Under the pieces are notes generated by a model, which had not been told where the DNA came from, ran no database searches, and was given only the letters and a program-made list of their open reading frames with translations. 64,000 nt of DNA from the NCBI GenBank assembly GCA_029783825.1, contig JAREIK010002254.1:543169-607168 (forward strand), in the 5' to 3' direction. Position 1 is the stretch's first letter. Every line of letters begins with the position of its first letter. The stretch comes from Sapria himalayana. Lineage: Eukaryota; Streptophyta; Magnoliopsida; Malpighiales; Rafflesiaceae. A program made the translations under genes and the position numbers. This document shows, piece by piece, positions 48,801-62,200 of the stretch.

Positions 48801-51800
48801 TAGATGAGTACCCCTCACTTGGGCCAGTTTACTAGGCATATGGGTCATGCCTAGCAGGACATAAGGCATGATTCATGCCGGCCCAGCACGCCATGCACCA
48901 TGCTATGGAGTAGCCCAGTTCGGCATGAGTCACGGTTTTGGACCGTGTTGGGCCAAGAAATGTTGAATTGGGCTGGGTCATTGGCAGTGGGTCGTGTACT
49001 GACCACCTAGCTTTTTTGACATCTTTAAATGCAATTATTTTCTATTTGTCTGGATAAAGATCCTAAATAAAATAAATAAACCCAAAAAATATTAGGAAGA
49101 AGATAAACATATCTTTTAATTAGATATATGAGCTGATATATAATATCTCTTGAAAGACTAAATAATGATATGTGGTTGATTAGGTTAGTGGTTAATATTA
49201 TTTCTTCAAAAAAGTATTTAGATACACTTTTATAAAGTAGGATTATCCTAATAATCTCGATTAAATATTACTTTTTTTTAGTTATTTTACTTAGTATAGG
49301 AGTTCCAATATAATATGTTTGATAAACTATTACTTGCTCCTCAAAAAAAATAAAAAAATTAATGAGAATTATATTCTAAAGTATTATTATTCTTCAATAT
49401 TCTATTATAACTAAAATGAGTTGTTATTTTTTATATAAAATTTCATAAAATTAAAAAATTGGAAATATTTTATAAATATTGAAAATCATATATATCGACT
49501 ATAATTATCAATAAAAGTAATAAAATATATTTAGCCATGATACATGATCTTGAAAAGTGCATCAGTTAGAATGAGTCACTTTTAGTACATTTCTTAATAA
49601 TAGCTAATTATTCGCAATGTAGCTAGGGATTGATCCCTAGCTAAAATTTCCTAGCTAAAATAAATTTTTCTTGTAGTTAGATCAATAAGAAGAATAATAA
49701 GAAAAGGAACAATAAGATGAATAAGAAGAATAATAAGAATAAGAAAAATAAAAATAATATGAATTAGAAGATTTAGAAGTATAAAGAGAATAAAACTAAT
49801 AATAATAGTAATAAGAATAAGAATAATAAAAAGATTAAGAAGAACAAAAAAATAAGAAAAATAAAAAGAATAAAAGAACAAAAAGATTAAGTAGAATAAG
49901 AAGAATATAAAAAATAAGAAGAATATGTTGAATAAGATAAAAAATAAAAATATGAAGAATAAGAATAAGAATAATAATAATAATAACTTTGAAATATAAG
50001 AAGAATAAGAAGAACAATAATAATAAAATATTAATAAGAATAAGAAGAATAAGAATATTAAGAATAAAAAGAAGAATAAGAAGAATAAGAATAATAATAG
50101 ATATAATAAGAAACTATGACTTATGTAGTTTCTCCAGAATATTAGTATTTTTCATATAATAACAATATTAGTATTCTTATTATATCTATAAATACTAATA
50201 TCTATATAAATCATAAACTAGGATTTTTTAGGATTTTCATTTTCTAAATTTTCATTTTTTTTTCTTCTTTTTTAAAAATAAAAAGAAAAAGAGAAAAAAA
50301 GAGGATGATAAAGAAAATAAAAAAGAAGAAGAAGAAAATAAAGTAGAAGGAGAAAAAAAATAAAAATAAGAAGAAGATGATGATGATAAAAAAGAAGCAG
50401 AAAAAAAAGAAAAATGATAATCATAATTTTGATGAAGAAGAAATATAAGAAAAAGTATAAGAAAAGATTGAAGAAAAAGATGATGATGCTGAGGATGGGA
50501 TAGAATAAGATGAATAAGAAGAAAAAGAAAAATAAAAGAAAGAATAATAAGAAAATAAAAAAGTTGATTGATAAGAAGAGGAAGAAGAAGAGGAAGAAGA
50601 AGAAAAATAAGATGATGCTAATGATAATCAATCCCTAGCTACATTGCGACGGATTAGCTAGGGAAAAGTAAGGAATTAATGATTTTTTTTAATAGCAAAG
50701 TAAAAATAAGAAGAAGAGGAGAAAGAGAAGGAAGTGGAGAAAGAAGAAAGTGGAGCAAGAGAAGAAAGATAAGAATGATAAGAAATAAAAGTGGAGAAAG
50801 AGAATGATAAGAGAAATAAAAGAGAAGAAAGAGGAGAATGATAAGAAAGAGAAGAAAGAAAAGAAAGAGAAGAATGATAAGAAAGAGAAGAAAGTCAAGA
50901 ATGATGATAAATAAAAAAAGAAAAGAAATAGAAGAAATATAATAAAGAGGATAAAGAGAAGAAAGATAAGAAATAGAAAACAAAGAAGAAATAGAAGAAA
51001 GAGAGGAAAGAGAGCAAAGAGTAGAAAGAAAATAAAGAGACACTATAAGAAAATATCTATTTAGCTAGTGAAAATTAGCTAAGAAAATATCTCTCGCTAA
51101 TATGCATGGGATTGGCTAGGTGATAATAAGAGATATTTGATTTTATATTTAATTACAAATTTGTGTTTGATTTTGTGACGGATTATTGATGGGAACTTAT
51201 AATTGAAAATTGTTCCTAGCTAATATTATCGTAGATTTTCACACAAAGAATGGCGACAATTTAAACAATGAATTTAATGATGGATTTAACAACAGATTTA
51301 ATGATTGATTTAATGATGAATTTTATTTTGCTAATTAGTTCGAGACAAAATCCCTAGATAAATAAATATCTGAAATTTTTTTATTATGATTATATATTTA
51401 ATTACAAGTGACTATTCCATAAATATTTATTTTTTATCTTCTTAATTTTTTTTTTTTTATTCTTCTTCTTCTTATTTTTCTTCTTATTTTTCTTCTTTTT
51501 CTTTTTTTTCTTTTTTTTCTTCTTTTTTTTCTTTTTCTTCTTTTTCTTCTTTTTCTTCTTTTTTTTCTTTTTTTTCTTTTTTTTCTTTTTCTTCTTTTTC
51601 TTCTTTTTCTTCTTTTTCTTCTTTTTCTTCTTTTTCTTCTTTTTCTTCTTTTTCTTCTTTTTCTTCTTTTTCTTCTTTTTCTTCTTTTTCTTCTTTTTCT
51701 TCTTTTTCTTCTTTTTCTTCTTTTTCTTCTTTTTCTTCTTTTTCTTCTTTTTCTTCTTTTTCTTCTTTTTCTTCTTTTTCTTCTTTTTCTTCTTTTTCTT

Positions 51801-54800
51801 TTTCTTCTTTTTCTTTTTCTTTTTCTTCTTCTTCTTCTTTTTCTTCTTCTTCTTCTTCTTTTTCTTTTTCTTCTTCTACTTCATATTCTTTTTGTTCTTC
51901 TTTTTATTCCTCTTCCACTTCTTCTTTATATACTTCTTGTTCTCTTCAACTTTTCCATCATCATCTTATTATTTTTCTTCTTCTTCCTCTACCTCTTCTT
52001 TTTTCTTCTTCTTCCTCTACCTCTTCTTTTTTCTTCCTTTTCTACATCTTCTCATTTTATTTTTTTTATTGTTGTTAATATACTTCCTCATCATTTTCTT
52101 CCTTTTCCTCTTCCTCTACTTCTCTTTCATCTTCAACTTCATATTGTTTCTCTCTTTCTTCTTTTTCTTATACTACTTTATTCAATTCCTATTTATCATC
52201 ATGTTCCTCTTATTATTATTATTTTTATTTTTTTCTCCATCACCTTCTCTTCCTCTTGCTACTTTTTCTTCATTATCCTCCTCTTCTATTTCTTAATTAT
52301 TCTCATTTTCTATTTCTTTTTCTTCTTCTTTTTCATGCTCCTCCCTCTCCTCATCATCATCATCATCATCTTCTTCTTCTTTTTTTCTTCTTATTATTTC
52401 TCTTGTTTTTTTTTCTCTTCTTTTTCCTCTTCTTTCTCTTCTTATTTTTCATCTTCCTCTTCTTATTTTTTTTTGTTCCTTTTCTCTTTCGTCTTCTTCA
52501 TTACATCTTTTTCTTCTTCCTCTAATAATTATTCTCTTCCATCTTTTTCATCTTCCTCATCTTATTAATATTATTATTATTCTTATTCTTTCTTATCTTT
52601 TTATTTTTCTTCTTCCTTTTATTTTTTTATTTTTTTCCTCCTCTTATTTTTCTTCTTCATCTTCATATTATTATTATTATTATTATTCTACTTTTTATTT
52701 GTTTAAATCATATTCTTCATCTTCTTCTTCATCTTCTAATTTTTTTTTCTTTTTGTTCTTCTTTTTCTTCTCATTCTTTTCCTAATTCTACTACATCTTC
52801 TTCTTCTTCCTCCTCCTCTTCTACTTCTTCATTTTCTTTCTCATCCTCTTTTACTACTTTTTTGCCTCCTCCTCATCCTCCTCCATGTTTCACTACTTTT
52901 ACTTCTTGGTCTTCTTCTTTTATTCTTCTTATCCTTTATTTTTATTCTTGTTAATTTTTTTTATTTCTTATTCTTCATCATTTTCTTTTTTTCTGCCATC
53001 TCTTCTTGTTCTTGTTCTTCTTTTTTCCATTTATTTTTTTCTTATTCTTCAGTGATTTCTACTTCTTTTTCTTGTTCATCTTCTACTTCTTTTTTTTTTG
53101 TTTTTTTTACCACTTATTATTATTATTCTTCTACTACTACTACTACTACTACTATTATTATTACTTTTTGTTTTACTTATTATTCCTCTTTTTGTTCTTA
53201 TTATGCTTCTATTTCTTTTTCTCCATTTTTTTACTTTTTATCCTCCTTATTCTTCGTATTATTATTCTTCTCCTTTTTTTTTCTTCTTATTATTCTTTTT
53301 CTTTTTATTATTATTATTCTTCTTGTTATTCTTTTTCTCACTTTTTATTCGTCTGCTTCTTTTTCATCTTCTTCTTTCTCTTCTTCTTTTTTATCATTTT
53401 TTTTTATTTTTTCTTTTTTTTCTTTTTCTTTTTTTTTGTCATTTTCTTCTTCTTCTTCCTCTTCATCTTTTTGTTTTGTTTCTTCTTCTTCTTCCTCTTC
53501 ATCTTTTTGTTTTGTTTCTTCTTCTTCAACTTTTTTCTTCTTCTTATTATTCTACTTCTTTATCAACGTCATCATCATCATCATCATCTTCTTCCTACTT
53601 TTCTAATTTGTTTTCTTCTTCTTCTTTCTCCTTTTGTTCTTTTTTTTCTTCTTATTATTCTTCTACCTCTACTTGATCTTCTTCTTCTTTTTTCTCTTCA
53701 TCTTGTTCTTCTTTTTATTTTCTTATTTTACTTATTATTCTTTTTCCTTTCATTACTCTTCTTCTTATTTTTGTTCTATATTCAATTCAACTTATTCTTC
53801 TTATTTTTTCATCATCATTTTTATTTTCCTATTCTTCCTCTTCATATTTTTTTTCTTCTTTCTCTTCTTAACAATCAACTTTTTTATTTTCTTATTATTT
53901 TTTCTTTTATTTTTTTTTTCTTCTTATTCATCTTATTCTACTCTATCATCATCATCATCTTCTTCTTCTTCAATCTTTTCTTATATTTCTTCTTCATCAA
54001 AATTATGATTATCATTTTTCTTTTTCTTCTGCTTCTTTTTTATCATTATCATCATCTTCTTATTTTTATTCTTCATCTCCTTCTACTTTATTTTCTTCTT
54101 CTTTTTATTTTCTTATTATTATTATATAAAAAGAATATTAGTATTTGTATGATTTTTATAGATATAATAAGAATAATAAAGTTAAAAAAAAACTTTATAT
54201 GAAACTCTAATATATTTTTTAATTGACATACCTCAATTAATAATATCATTTATTTGATATTCAACTTAGAAATCTCTAGCTTGTCAAATCTAGGATGTCT
54301 CTGTTGAGAATGTATCATAAATAAATCAAAAATAGATAGACATCTATAAGATCTCATATTAGTGAAAAAGAATAGGTACAATTAATGTCGCTTAATCCCT
54401 AGTGATGTTATATGTCTAGCTTGTTGATCATGCTTTTAAATACCTGAGAAAAAAAATATTATTATTATTTTGTTTTTTTATAAAATAATTGACATAAAAT
54501 AAATCATAATAAAATTCTAATACATATAAAACACTTGTCCAAAAGAAAAAACTAAAATTACATTGTCTTGCCTCGTGGTTTGTACAACGTTGTCAGAGGT
54601 CATGATAATGTCACAAATCTTAGACTCTATAAAATAAGTAAAAAGAGTGTTCTTTTATGTCATATGAGTTTTTTGCTCCCGAATTTATGACCAAAAAATT
54701 TGGTGTGAGGTAGTGAGTAGAAATACAATTGATATAAATGTGTCTAAGCTAATATCATACACAAAAAAAAAAGTCTTGGTCACTCTTTCTAAGAAAATAT

Positions 54801-56210
54801 AAGTGTAACAGATTGTGGTAGTAGAAGAACAAACCTGACCATGTGCCTAGTAGTTTGTTGTACACTCTCTGAACCTTGAAAATCTATTATAACTCAGGGT
54901 GCAATGTCCAACACCTCTCCTTACTTCTGAGTATGTCTCAACCTCTTTCAGAGAGCATGTTGCTATACTTTCGTTGTTTTAGGAATATCTTTGTCAGCTA
55001 TTTCAGCTCACTCACAATCACTATGTGATGAAGATGACATAGTGCTTGAACTTTGATACCAATTCCTCTCAATATTTATGTAGGTGTAGATACTTGAGTT
55101 ATGCTCAGATATACTTCTTTAAGATGTGGAAATGTCTTGTTAATAATCTATGTTCGCAAAATGACATTAATTTCTCAAGGTATGCATATAAAAAATTCAA
55201 CAAATCTGATCAACAACTCTCTTTTATCACATCAACAATTATTTCTTATAGTTGTGTCAACATCAAATAATGAGTTATCTTGTCTTGATCAATTAATTTG
55301 CACGTCAGCAATTGAGAAATTATTATATAAATAAAATATTTCATTAAGAATACATTGAAAATGCAAAATCTTGAACTCTCTTGCAATTATCGCAAGAGTC
55401 AAACACACAAAATGCATTGGTATTAATTTATATGTTATGGATTCACTAATAGTTGTTCGTCAATCATAATCTATTTCTTAGTCTCCACGTGAGGTTTGAT
55501 TTCCAATAAGTGACGTGCATAATCTTAGGTCATAAATTATATTTTCATCAATGTAGCACTAAGGGAGTATATATCTGTTATCAATGTTCACCAGCTTATC
55601 TTTATTGGTCTCACATTGATTTCATTCATTTTTTTTCTTTTTATCTGAACAAGAAAAATTCACACCCTTTAAGATAAAACATGCAAGGAAAATCATGATT
55701 TTATTTAAAATTTTAAAAAATAAAGGTTATAAAACTTGTAAAATCCTGCCCACATAAGCAACCTCAACTAGTCTGTACTGGCATCACTATGCTGGCCATC
55801 ATGTTGTATTGTGCATTTTGGCGGATAAGACTGTTGAACCACAAGAATCACACCATCAAAAGTCAGATGATAAACAAGAAAAACCAAAAAAGGACTCATC
55901 GAACGTAGGTTTTTGCCTTTATAGCATTACACTGCTATAGCTGCCAACATTAATTGCCAGTTATTTTCGTTATTGGAACCACCAGAGGGTATGTCTCCAC
56001 TTGTGCTCCCTAATGTCATCTTTACTTCATTAGAAACACTATTCTTATACCATGTTCAAAGGTTTTTTGGCTTTTGGTTTGATTTCAACGAGGGAGAGAG
56101 GAAAGACTATATCATAAATAAAATAAATTATTTCAGAATATATCATAAATAAAATAAATAAAAATAAAAATAATTTTACTAATTTAAAAAATTATTTCAG
56201 AATATATCAT

Positions 56211-56263
<53 letters not shown>

Positions 56264-59200
56264 AGTTTAGGGCTGCCAACATATGAGGTTCTTTATAAAA
56301 ATAAATAATAAATATAAAATAAATGAAATCTTAATAGTAATTTTAGACATTAAATAGAATTTATTTTAGTAATTCATATAAAATATTTGACCGTCCTTTC
56401 TCATAACAAGTTGTATCTTAAATTAATTTATATTTTAATTTAGATTTGTTTTTATAATTAATATCAAAAGAAGTGACAAAAAAAGTAAAAGAAGAAAAAA
56501 AACACGAGTATGATAATACCTATAAGATAGGGTTTAGCATAATTTTTTTATTTTTTTCTGAGTGATCGGAAGATCAAAATCAAAGGAGTTGATTATATGA
56601 TCATTTGGTTTCATAGTAGGCTTTAATATGCTCCGAACATACTATATTTGTTTTATCTTATTAATATATGCCTTTTAGTTTTGTCTAGTTAAGTTTCATA
56701 GTTTCTGACTCATCTTGAGTTTAAACTTGGGTAGACTCGTGAACTGCTAAATCATTTGGACTCGACATGGATTTTATTTTCTGAGAAATCTTACTCTTTT
56801 CTAGATTCAAACTTACTTGTACTTGTTAGTGTGAATCATTAAATGAATCATAATTAAATGTAGCTGATGAGTGACTCTCTATATTCAATAGAGACCCAAG
56901 TGGGATTAAAGATAAGTAAATAAATAATGTCTAGATATAACTTTTAAATTCTTACTATTTCTTGACTAGTAAAAAATGATTTTTGCTTAAAAAATATAAC
57001 ATTGATATTTATTAATACTTTCTACTAGACTATGATAAAAATATATATATTTTTTGGGTATTGGAGTAATCAAAAAGAAGAATTAGAAGAAAAAAAAAGA
57101 ATAAGATGATGATAAACAAGAAGATTATAAAGTTGAAAAAGTAGAATAAAATAATGATGATTATAATAAAAAAGTTGATGATCATGAATAAAAAAAAAGA
57201 TGAGTATAATGATGATGATGATGAAGAAAAAAAAAGCATGAGAAGATTTTTTTTTGTCAGATCAATAAGGTTGTGAAATACTTCTCTTTTTTATCTTTTG
57301 GTCTATTTGAGACTAGGTCTTATATTTGAAGAAAATGAACAAGAAAAAAAAATGAAAGTTGATGTTAAAAATGAAGAAGATTATGATGATGAAGGAAAAA
57401 ATGAAGATATCGATGAAAAAAAGAAGAAGAAAAAGATAATATAGAAAAAGAATAAGAAATAAAATAAGAAAAAAAGTAGAAGAAGAAAAAAGTAGAATAA
57501 AAAGATGAAAAAAATGAAAAAATAAGATGAAAAATATGAAAAAAATAAAGTAGAAGATGAACAAGAAAAAAATGAAATAAAAGAAGGTAAAAAAGATGAA
57601 CTAGAATGAATATGAAAAAAGATGAAGTAGAGTAGAAGATGAAGATAAAAAAAAAAAAAAAATTATAATGGAGGAACATGAAGAAGGTGAAAAAAAATAG
57701 ATGATAATGATGATGAATAAAAAAGAAGTTGATGAAGAAGAAAAATGAGATCATGGTGATGATAAAAAAAAGAATGAGAAGAATAAAAAAAATAAAAGAA
57801 AATAAAGAATAACAAGAACAAAAAATAATTTTAAAGAAAAAAAAAAGAAAAAGATAATGGTGAAGATTATAAAAATAAAGAATAAGAATTAAAAAAAATA
57901 AAGTAAAAAAAATAGAAGAATAAGTTAAAGAAGAAAAAAATGATGAAGAGATATGACACATCATGAGAAATGATACATGACAAGAAAAAATAGTAGAAGA
58001 TTTTTGATTGATGATGTAGTTTGTAATTAATATTATATTTATTTAAAATTAATTTGGAATAATTTTATCAAAAAGTTATCTCAATTAAATATATATTATT
58101 TATTTTTTAGTCTCATTTTGTGTTAGTACGCCACTACATAATATTTGATATACAATATCTTGATCCATATAGTAAGTACTAAAATTGTTTGAGATATATT
58201 CTAATATATTATTATATTTTTATTTTTATATTTTTATTAAATTAATTTTTTATTTTTTAATAAATTGAATGAAAAATAAAAAAAAATTATTATCTCAGTA
58301 AAAGAAAAACAATCACAAAGGAAGAAAAAACATTCATAAAGATAGCATTTCTTGAAGTATTCCAATCTTGTAAATATACATTAATAGAAAATAAAATAAA
58401 GTTAAAATTGAGTTATTTAGAAATATAACTCAAGAAAATGAGACTAACAAGATAATTAAATAAATAAAATATGTGAAATATATAGTATAACAAGTTGTAA
58501 TTGATTATCACTATACTAAATAAATAAGAAAAAAAATTATAGTTAAGAGAATGATTATCTATAATGTTATTATTGGCTCATAAATCTACAACTCAAGAGT
58601 GTGAAGTAGAAAGACAAATCATAAGGGTTGTGATACTAGAAGACTGGGAAGAATATACTATTGTCTCACTAGGGAGAACTCTTTAAAGACTTCTAGATAA
58701 ATCCTATGGTCAGTTTATCCCCTTCAATAGTTCGTGCTTCTTTTGTCCTCATCCCTTTGAAAACTCCCAACAAGTTTATCAAGTTTGACTTGTCCTTTTT
58801 TAGTGGGTGTACTAAACTGAGACTCTCATTCATCTATTTTTGCTGTAACTAGTATCCTCTTGATTACGAGTATATATAAAATAAATTATCTTTTCAGTAG
58901 CTCTTAGTTTGTCTCGTATAAATTAATTTGCTTGTTAGTATAATTTTAGTTTAGCAAGAAACTCTCGATCACCCAATATCTAGCTTTAAAATATTGAGAA
59001 ATCTTCATGTAATGAGGATAAGAATATCATGCTAAGAAGCTATTCATTTTTTTGTTTCTCTCTCTCTCTCTCTCTCTATGTTATATTAACTTCTAATGAA
59101 AAAAATTATCAAGAGCTGTGTGGTGTGGATAGTCAAATAAACTTAGTAAAGTAGATAATAACTTACCAAGACTTTTTAATTTTCGTCAATCTTATCAAAT

Positions 59201-62200
59201 AAGCTGTGAATATGTGTTATATAACTGATTGTGGCTAGTCAAAAACTGAGATCAATTCCAATTTAATGGATTAATGGTGATTCATTTATTAGGTAGTCCA
59301 TTATGTTTTGACTAAAAATTGATGTTTGAACTTTTTATATTTATCGTGGGCAATTATGATTACCAAGCTTCTTTAACTATGGGAATTTTTATTTTCTCCA
59401 TGTGTGACATGTTTTATTTTAGAACAAAGAAATAATACTACACTTTGGTATCCCTAGGCACCACACCCCGATTTCCGCACAGTTACACGGTGCACACACT
59501 TGTGCACCTTTTCCATGCACATGCACACTTGCGCACACAACACTCTAGTTGTACTCATCACGCACCATTTATGTTTACATTGTGAGCATGTGAGGGAAGC
59601 AAGAGGGGCAAACACCTTCTTCTTCGGCAAGGAGCTGTGTCTACACGTGCATAGTTGCACTTGGTGCACACTTGCCCTGTGTTTCCATAACACATGTTTT
59701 TTCTTTTTCTAGAATTTTGAGTATTTTGTATTTTTAGGATTTTAGCTTTGATATCATGTGAAAAATGGGTCCAGAATAAAATCATAGATATCAATAAAAA
59801 TGAATATGAATAACATACAAGTAATATTCTTATATAAGCCAATAAATTGGAGATCTCATGATAAACCACACCACACACACTTCATTGCTCCCTGCTACGT
59901 TACACCAAACCATACTACACACTGCACACTGTCACATGGTGCCATGTGCCATGTCATTGCACTCAGTACCTACACACAGGGTACAATGTCACACACTTCA
60001 CTATCATCGGCACCATCCAGCATTACTTCTGGCCCATGCAGCACCCACAAATCTCGAGTTCTCATTTATATTTAGTTGATAACACTATATGTAAATGGCA
60101 ATACTTTTTTTTAATGTTTTGTTTTGATAATGTATTGAGTTAATTTTGTTTTCCAATAGTAAAATAGGGCCTTGTCAAAATTGCTCAGCAGCTGTTATAA
60201 TTTTAAGCCTTTTACTTTTTTTTTTTCCTTCATTGTTGTGATATCAAAAGCACTTCCACTTTATGTTGGCAGGATCTACTGAATGGGTTGAGCAAAAGCT
60301 TATTAATTTGGGTATGAAAGCTGTTGCATATATTAATGTAGATTGTGCAGTTCAAGGGTCTGGATTCTTTGCCGCAGCAACTCCCCAGCTAGATAATCTT
60401 CTGGTCGAAGTTATGAAAAAGGTAGAAAGAAGGCCAGTGTCATATTTCTGTAATCTCTAAGTAGTTTCTGTTTGCTTAAATCAGTTGCCAAAGCTGGTTC
60501 TTTCATGCAACACATGCCATGTAACAAATGGGCTCTGAAAATTGCTGTTTTCAGGTCAAGGATCCTGAATCAGAGCATGCATCAGTTTATGATGGATGGG
60601 CAGCTAAAACAAAACTTTCTAATGTAACTTAACATCCGTTTCTCTATTTTTTTTTTTCATTTTTGTCTGTTTGTTTGTTTGAAACACGTTCAAATAAAAT
60701 AAACAGCACCCAATGAAAGGAAAGAATTTTGGTTTACTTTTTAATGTTTTCTTTAATTTTTTTGGTGCCTCGTTGTTGATCATGGTTGTTGTTCCTTGAA
60801 GTTCCAAAGACTGAGTGGAATGGACTCTGATTTCTCTCCCTTTTTGCACCATGCTGGTGTGCCTTCCATTGATTTGTATTATGGAAGTGGTATATTTTTT
60901 ACTTTTGTTTATCTATCCTTGTTTTGGTAGAAATCATACTGATTGCTTTGAAATATAAGATGGATTATCACTTGGGAATAAGATGACTGATCACTTAGGA
61001 AATTCTTGTGTTGCATGTATATGTTGAAGATCATGCCTTGATGCAATGATAAGTGTCTTTGTCTAAGGGTATTGAGTTTGATTCTTTAGATATAACTTCT
61101 CTGAATTTTGAGGATAAGACTGTCGAGATTTTTACCTCGTTCATATACTATTCTAAGCTCTAAGGTGGGAGCCTTGTGCACTGGGTATGATCTCCATCTC
61201 TAAGTTTCTAGTAACAACTTAATCAAACATTGCTTCAACTTTGAACAACTTAATGAAACATTACTTCAACTTTGAACTACTTAATCAAATAAATTCATAT
61301 TATTTTTGGTGATTGGATGTGAGTCTTTGTATATTACAGAATTTTCTGCTTATCACACCATGCTTGACTCCTACGAGTGGATGACTAACTACTTGGATCC
61401 ATTTTTTCATCGTCATGTTGCAGGTCAGGTGTTTCCCCCTTTTTTTTTGTTGGTAAATCATAGATGTTTAAAGCAAGGTTGATGTCCATCATGTTTTCTT
61501 TATTTTGATTTCTTGTCTATGCAGTTGCTTCTATTTGGGGACTTTTAGCTCTTCATCTAGCTGATGATCATGTTCTTCCTTTCAATTATGGATCTTATGC
61601 AAATGAGTTGCAGGTGTTATTGCTTTGTTTTTTTTTTTTTTTTTTGTGGTTGCTTCCATGTATGATTTTTTGGTTAGCGACTTTGCAAATTGTTTTAAAT
61701 GAATAGGTTCATGCTGATGTTTTGAACAATATGTTGAACCACAATGTATCTCTTATTCCTTTAATCGCTTCCATTGAAAGATTTGCTTCTGCTGCTAAAG
61801 AAATTGGGCATCAAGCAAAAATGCTGAAAGAAGAACAACGGGTTTGATTCTTGATTTGAAAAACAAAACAAAGACAATGAACAAAAAAAAAAAAAAAAAA
61901 GACATTTTTATTCTGCTTTGAACTCTTGTAAAATGACAAGTGGCTTGGGTGTTGTGAATGCAGCAAACGAGAGAAAAGGACTGTGGGAGTGAAGTTCGAG
62001 CTTTGAAGATGAGGTCTCTGAATGATCGATTCATGCTTGCTGAAAGAGGCTACTTGGATGAAGGAGGGCTCTTGGGAAGGAAATGGTTTAAACATCTTGT
62101 AAGTGGTTTTTACATTGTTAAGTGTTTTTTTTTTTTTGTTTATGTTTGTTGCAATTGAGATGATTTTTTTTTTCTTTGCAGGTTTATGGACCTCATAGTG

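Larger units (their letters stand above)
47981..49027. mobile_element. expanded hAT derivative holding a tandem array and a nested miniature
   Basis: Left end TTGAGGTGTCAA and right end TTGACATCTTTA are degenerate forms of the family termini. Flanks CATGTAGT (47973-47980) and AATGCAAT (49028-49035) match at only 5 of 8. The interior is GC-rich family-type sequence: a 15-copy 28-bp array at 48060-48479 and a nested 100-bp miniature at 48703-48802. The outer borders are less certain than the inner features. Confidence 0.55.
38456..60272 (+). other. giant intron 2 of the AMP1-like gene (21,817 bp)
   Basis: Bounded by G|GTAATATT at 38455/38456 and TTGGCAG|GATCT at 60272/60273. The split codon GGA (Gly391) and the conserved protein text MVG|STEW across the junction fix both sites. 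The intron contains the hAT miniatures, gag-protease and copia remnants, a MITE, a hairpin minisatellite, CACTA ends and the purine/pyrimidine tracts listed separately. The next largest introns in this gene are only about 450 bp. Confidence 0.9.

Noticed and set aside
9870..49677. One ~40-kb CACTA element bounded by the two inverse termini
   Set aside because: It would enclose intact host genes, the right terminus lacks the CACTA base order, and no 3-bp duplication matches; two separate ends are simpler.
53006..54202. 398-codon open frame, + strand
   Set aside because: Almost only Phe, Leu, Ser, Tyr and Ile from a T/C-rich tract that is open in several frames at once; compositional artefact.
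57365..57964. 199-codon frame, - strand
   Set aside because: Inverse reading of a GAA-rich tract, no domain, low complexity.
59454..59693. 79-codon Cys/His-containing frame, - strand
   Set aside because: Cysteines come from GTGCAC/CACACA repeats; no recognisable zinc-finger spacing and no gene context.
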